Part shown: positions 62,283 to 64,000 of the stretch, in pieces
Position numbering within the stretch: the first letter of the stretch is position 1
Layout of the letters: each line of letters begins with the position of its first letter
Assembly (NCBI GenBank): GCA_001896885.1
Contig: MKRJ01000038.1
Location: forward strand, 62,001 to 126,000
DNA length: 64,000 bases
Reading direction: 5' to 3'
Source of the DNA: Rhizobiales bacterium 65-79
Lineage (GTDB): Bacteria; Pseudomonadota; Alphaproteobacteria; Rhizobiales; Rhizobiaceae
Translations under genes and position numbers: made by a program
The notes under the pieces: model-generated
Database searches by the model: none
Told to the model about the DNA's origin: nothing
The model's input: the letters and a program-made list of their open reading frames with translations, nothing else

Positions 62283-62439
62283 GGTTCGGAAACTCGTTTT
62301 ATCTTGATGTCAACCGCCGAACGAGCTTCCGAACCGGAGGGACACCAGCAACCCCATGATTCCAGTGCGGTTTCGATTTTGAAGTTCATCTCCAGGTTCG
62401 ATATGAGCAATATATCAACCTTCAAAATCACCACACTGG
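62283..62439. repeat. Two adjacent inverted repeats
   Basis: The first: GGTTCGGAAACTCGTT (62283-62298) with AACGAGCTTCCGAACC (62320-62335), 16-base arms, one mismatch. The second: an arm starting CCAGTGCGG (62362) and ending GATTTTGAAGTT (62386), against AACCTTCAAAATC...CACTGG (62417-62439), 23-25-base arms with a few mismatches. The segment is less GC-rich than its surroundings and contains no gene. It could be a miniature mobile element or a paired regulatory structure. Confidence 0.55.
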
Positions 62440-62508
62440 TCAGATAGGGCAACACCGCCCCGCCGGCCATCGCACTTTGGCATGACGCGACCATTTCGCG
62501 CGCCGACC

Positions 62509-63402
62509 CTATGGTCGGGGCCGCCGGCTTCCATGCCTGTCGAGGGCACGGGCGACCTGTCGCATCATCACCATCGCCGTCGGATGAGACAGGCTCGCCG
62601 CGTCGGTCTCGAGCATCAGTTCGTCGGCGCCGCGCCGAGCGGCTCGCGTCAGCACGTCGAGGACGGAGGCCGTCATCGTCTCGAGGGCCCGGGCCTCGTT
62701 CTCGCCATCGAGAAGCCGGGCAAGGAACAGCGCTGCCGCCAGATCGCCGACGCCGTTGGGGGCGCCTTTCACCAGCCGATGCTCGGCAAGCCACATCCGG
62801 CCCCCGGAGAGGAGGAGGTTGCCGGTCGCGTTCGCCATCATCGACGGGGCGGAGGTGACCAGCAGGGTCTGCGGCGCCAGGTCGCCCGTGGCCGAGGCGA
62901 TCTCCGCCACCGAGGCCAGAGGCCGGCCGACGAGCCATTCCAGTTCGTGTCGGTTGGGCGTGGCGATATCGGCGACCGGCAGCAGCCGGTCGCGTATAGC
63001 GGCCGCGGTGTCGGCCGGCACGTAGAGACCGCCTGAATCGCCGATCACGGGATCGCATAGATATCGGGCGGCCGGATTGACCGCCTTGACCGCGCCGACG
63101 AGCCTCGCCACCGCCTCCGCCTGCCCGGCGTCGCCGAGATAGCCCGAGAGCACGGCTCCCACTTCGCCGAGCCATTTCGACGCGCCGAGATCCGCCAGCA
63201 GCCGCGCAAATTGTTCCGGATCCGGCACGATCCTTTCGGCCCTGCCATGGCCGGGATGCCACGGCAGGATGACGGTCGGCACGGCCCAGACGGGGAAACC
63301 GAGCGTTTCCAGTGCGAACACCGCGGCGCGATTGCCGACCGAGCCGCGGGCGACATGGCTGGAGATGACGATGACCGCGCGCGGGACGGCCCGTCCTTCC
63401 AT
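62509..63402 (-). CDS. pdxY: Pyridoxal kinase
   Basis: 297 residues. AVIVISSHVARGSVGNRAAV near residue 8-27 and PVWAVPTVILPWHPGHG are the PdxY/PdxK substrate region. CDPVIGDSGGLYVP, TPNRHELEWLVG and GAPNGVGDLAAALFLARLL supply the ribokinase-fold ATP site (GTGD position here GVGD). It phosphorylates pyridoxal in B6 salvage. The ATG at 63402 is chosen for the family-like start with GAGAG before it; 63465 would add 21 polar residues. Confidence 0.88.
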   Translation of the reverse strand: MEGRAVPRAVIVISSHVARGSVGNRAAVFALETLGFPVWAVPTVILPWHPGHGRAERIVPDPEQFARLLADLGASKWLGEVGAVLSGYLGDAGQAEAVARLVGAVKAVNPAARYLCDPVIGDSGGLYVPADTAAAIRDRLLPVADIATPNRHELEWLVGRPLASVAEIASATGDLAPQTLLVTSAPSMMANATGNLLLSGGRMWLAEHRLVKGAPNGVGDLAAALFLARLLDGENEARALETMTASVLDVLTRAARRGADELMLETDAASLSHPTAMVMMRQVARALDRHGSRRPRP

Positions 63403-63591
63403 CGGCTCTCTTTTTCCGGCAGCCCGATCGGGCCTGCCCGTTTCGGTCCTGTCCCGATCGGTCATACGCGAAACATATCCCGGTGGGATGCTTCGCCGCA
63501 ACGATCCGGTTTCCGCTGGGGGATGCATGGCGTTTCCCCGCGGCGCGGATATGCTATCAGTCGCGAATCCAACGACCGACGAGGCCAATCG

Positions 63592-64000
63592 ATGTCGACC
63601 CAGCGCCTGAACCTGCCCTTCGGCTCCCGGCTGCTGCCGGCCTTCCTGATGCTCCTCTTCGCGCTGCCGGCGCTTTCCGGCTGCGGCATCAATACCATCC
63701 CGACCCAGCAGGAGCAGGCGAAGGCCGCCTGGAGCGAGGTGCTGAACCAGTACCAGCGCCGCGCCGACCTGATCCCGAACCTGGTCGAGACCGTGAAAGG
63801 CTATGCGGCGCAGGAGAAGGACGTGTTGACCTCGGTGGTCGAGGCGCGTGCCAAGGCGACGCAGACGCAGGTCAACGTCAACACGCCGACCAATCCCGAA
63901 CAGTTCAAGGCCTTCCAGGAAAACCAGGCGGGGCTAAGCGGCGCGCTGTCGCGGCTGCTGGCGGTCGTCGAGAACTACCCCGACCTCAAATCGAACCAGA
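63592..64000 (+). CDS. lemA: LemA-family lipoprotein (runs off right edge)
   Basis: 136 codons visible. A signal peptide with lipobox LSGC near residue 31 is followed by the LemA core: VLNQYQRRADLIPNLVETVK, AAQEKDVLTSVVEARAKATQ and LLAVVENYPDLKSNQ at the window edge. LemA proteins are helical envelope proteins of unclear function, often next to a TPM_phosphatase gene. Truncated only by the window. Confidence 0.9.
   Translation, partial: MSTQRLNLPFGSRLLPAFLMLLFALPALSGCGINTIPTQQEQAKAAWSEVLNQYQRRADLIPNLVETVKGYAAQEKDVLTSVVEARAKATQTQVNVNTPTNPEQFKAFQENQAGLSGALSRLLAVVENYPDLKSNQ

Overview
The window looks like chromosomal DNA from a GC-rich alphaproteobacterium of the order Hyphomicrobiales (Rhizobiales), probably near Mesorhizobium and other Phyllobacteriaceae. 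The evidence is the mix of core genes: an L21 with a long C-terminal extension, a chorismate mutase between ffh and rpsP, DUF2794 and DUF1223 genes next to acnA, ccmAB divergent from acnA, an rppH/polysaccharide-deacetylase/ctpA/envC string, and Rhizobiales-style intergenic palindromes. Nothing here fixes genus or species.

Region 1 (1-20060) is accessory DNA. It ends at a P4-type tyrosine integrase (18559-19770) beside the 3' end of a tRNA-Ser(CGA) gene (20061-20150), as expected for a genomic island in a tRNA gene; the far end lies left of the window. It carries two catabolic modules. Module A (1-7995) is a leftward operon for a NitT/TauT-type ABC transporter, two amidohydrolases and an MmgE/PrpD protein, divergent from an M20 carbamoylase-type hydrolase and an XRE-cupin regulator, with a perfect palindrome in the shared promoter region. 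Module B (8565-18229) has an AcuR-type TetR regulator and an AcuI-type acryloyl-CoA reductase, an NDP-forming acyl-CoA synthetase, a crotonase and a second NitT/TauT-type ABC transporter, plus divergent add and panE-like genes. Two identical 15-bp operators mark the acuI/add divergent promoter and the acuR promoter. Between the modules are decayed pieces of a PEP-mutase-family gene and of a second integrase.

Region 2 (20061-32661) is core: rplU-rpmA, two GNAT acetyltransferases, obgE-proB-proA-nadD, an MFS transporter, ffh-chorismate mutase-rpsP, and asd on the other strand. Just upstream of asd is a short frame rich in Thr and Lys codons that may be a leader peptide. Several genes usually linked to these blocks (rsfS, rlmH, rimM, trmD, rplS) are absent where expected.

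Region 3 (33038-44012) mixes surface-polysaccharide and metabolic genes: two overlapping multidomain glycosyltransferase genes (one GT2+GT4, one GT32-like+GT62/Anp1-like), a small membrane protein, a DUF805 protein, leuB-ridA-leuD, a Bax-inhibitor-1 family protein, a PAT-type acetyltransferase, DUF2794, a likely structured RNA locus, and DUF1223.

Region 4 (44133-64000) holds acnA, ccmA-ccmB without ccmC, the rppH/deacetylase/ctpA/envC string, a GGEEF diguanylate cyclase, two small exported proteins, and the succinate dehydrogenase operon. In that operon a carbohydrate-sulfotransferase-like gene and a GT25 gene lie between sdhA and sdhB. Then follow a periplasmic MsrA, an OsmC-family protein, a pyridoxal kinase and the start of a LemA lipoprotein.
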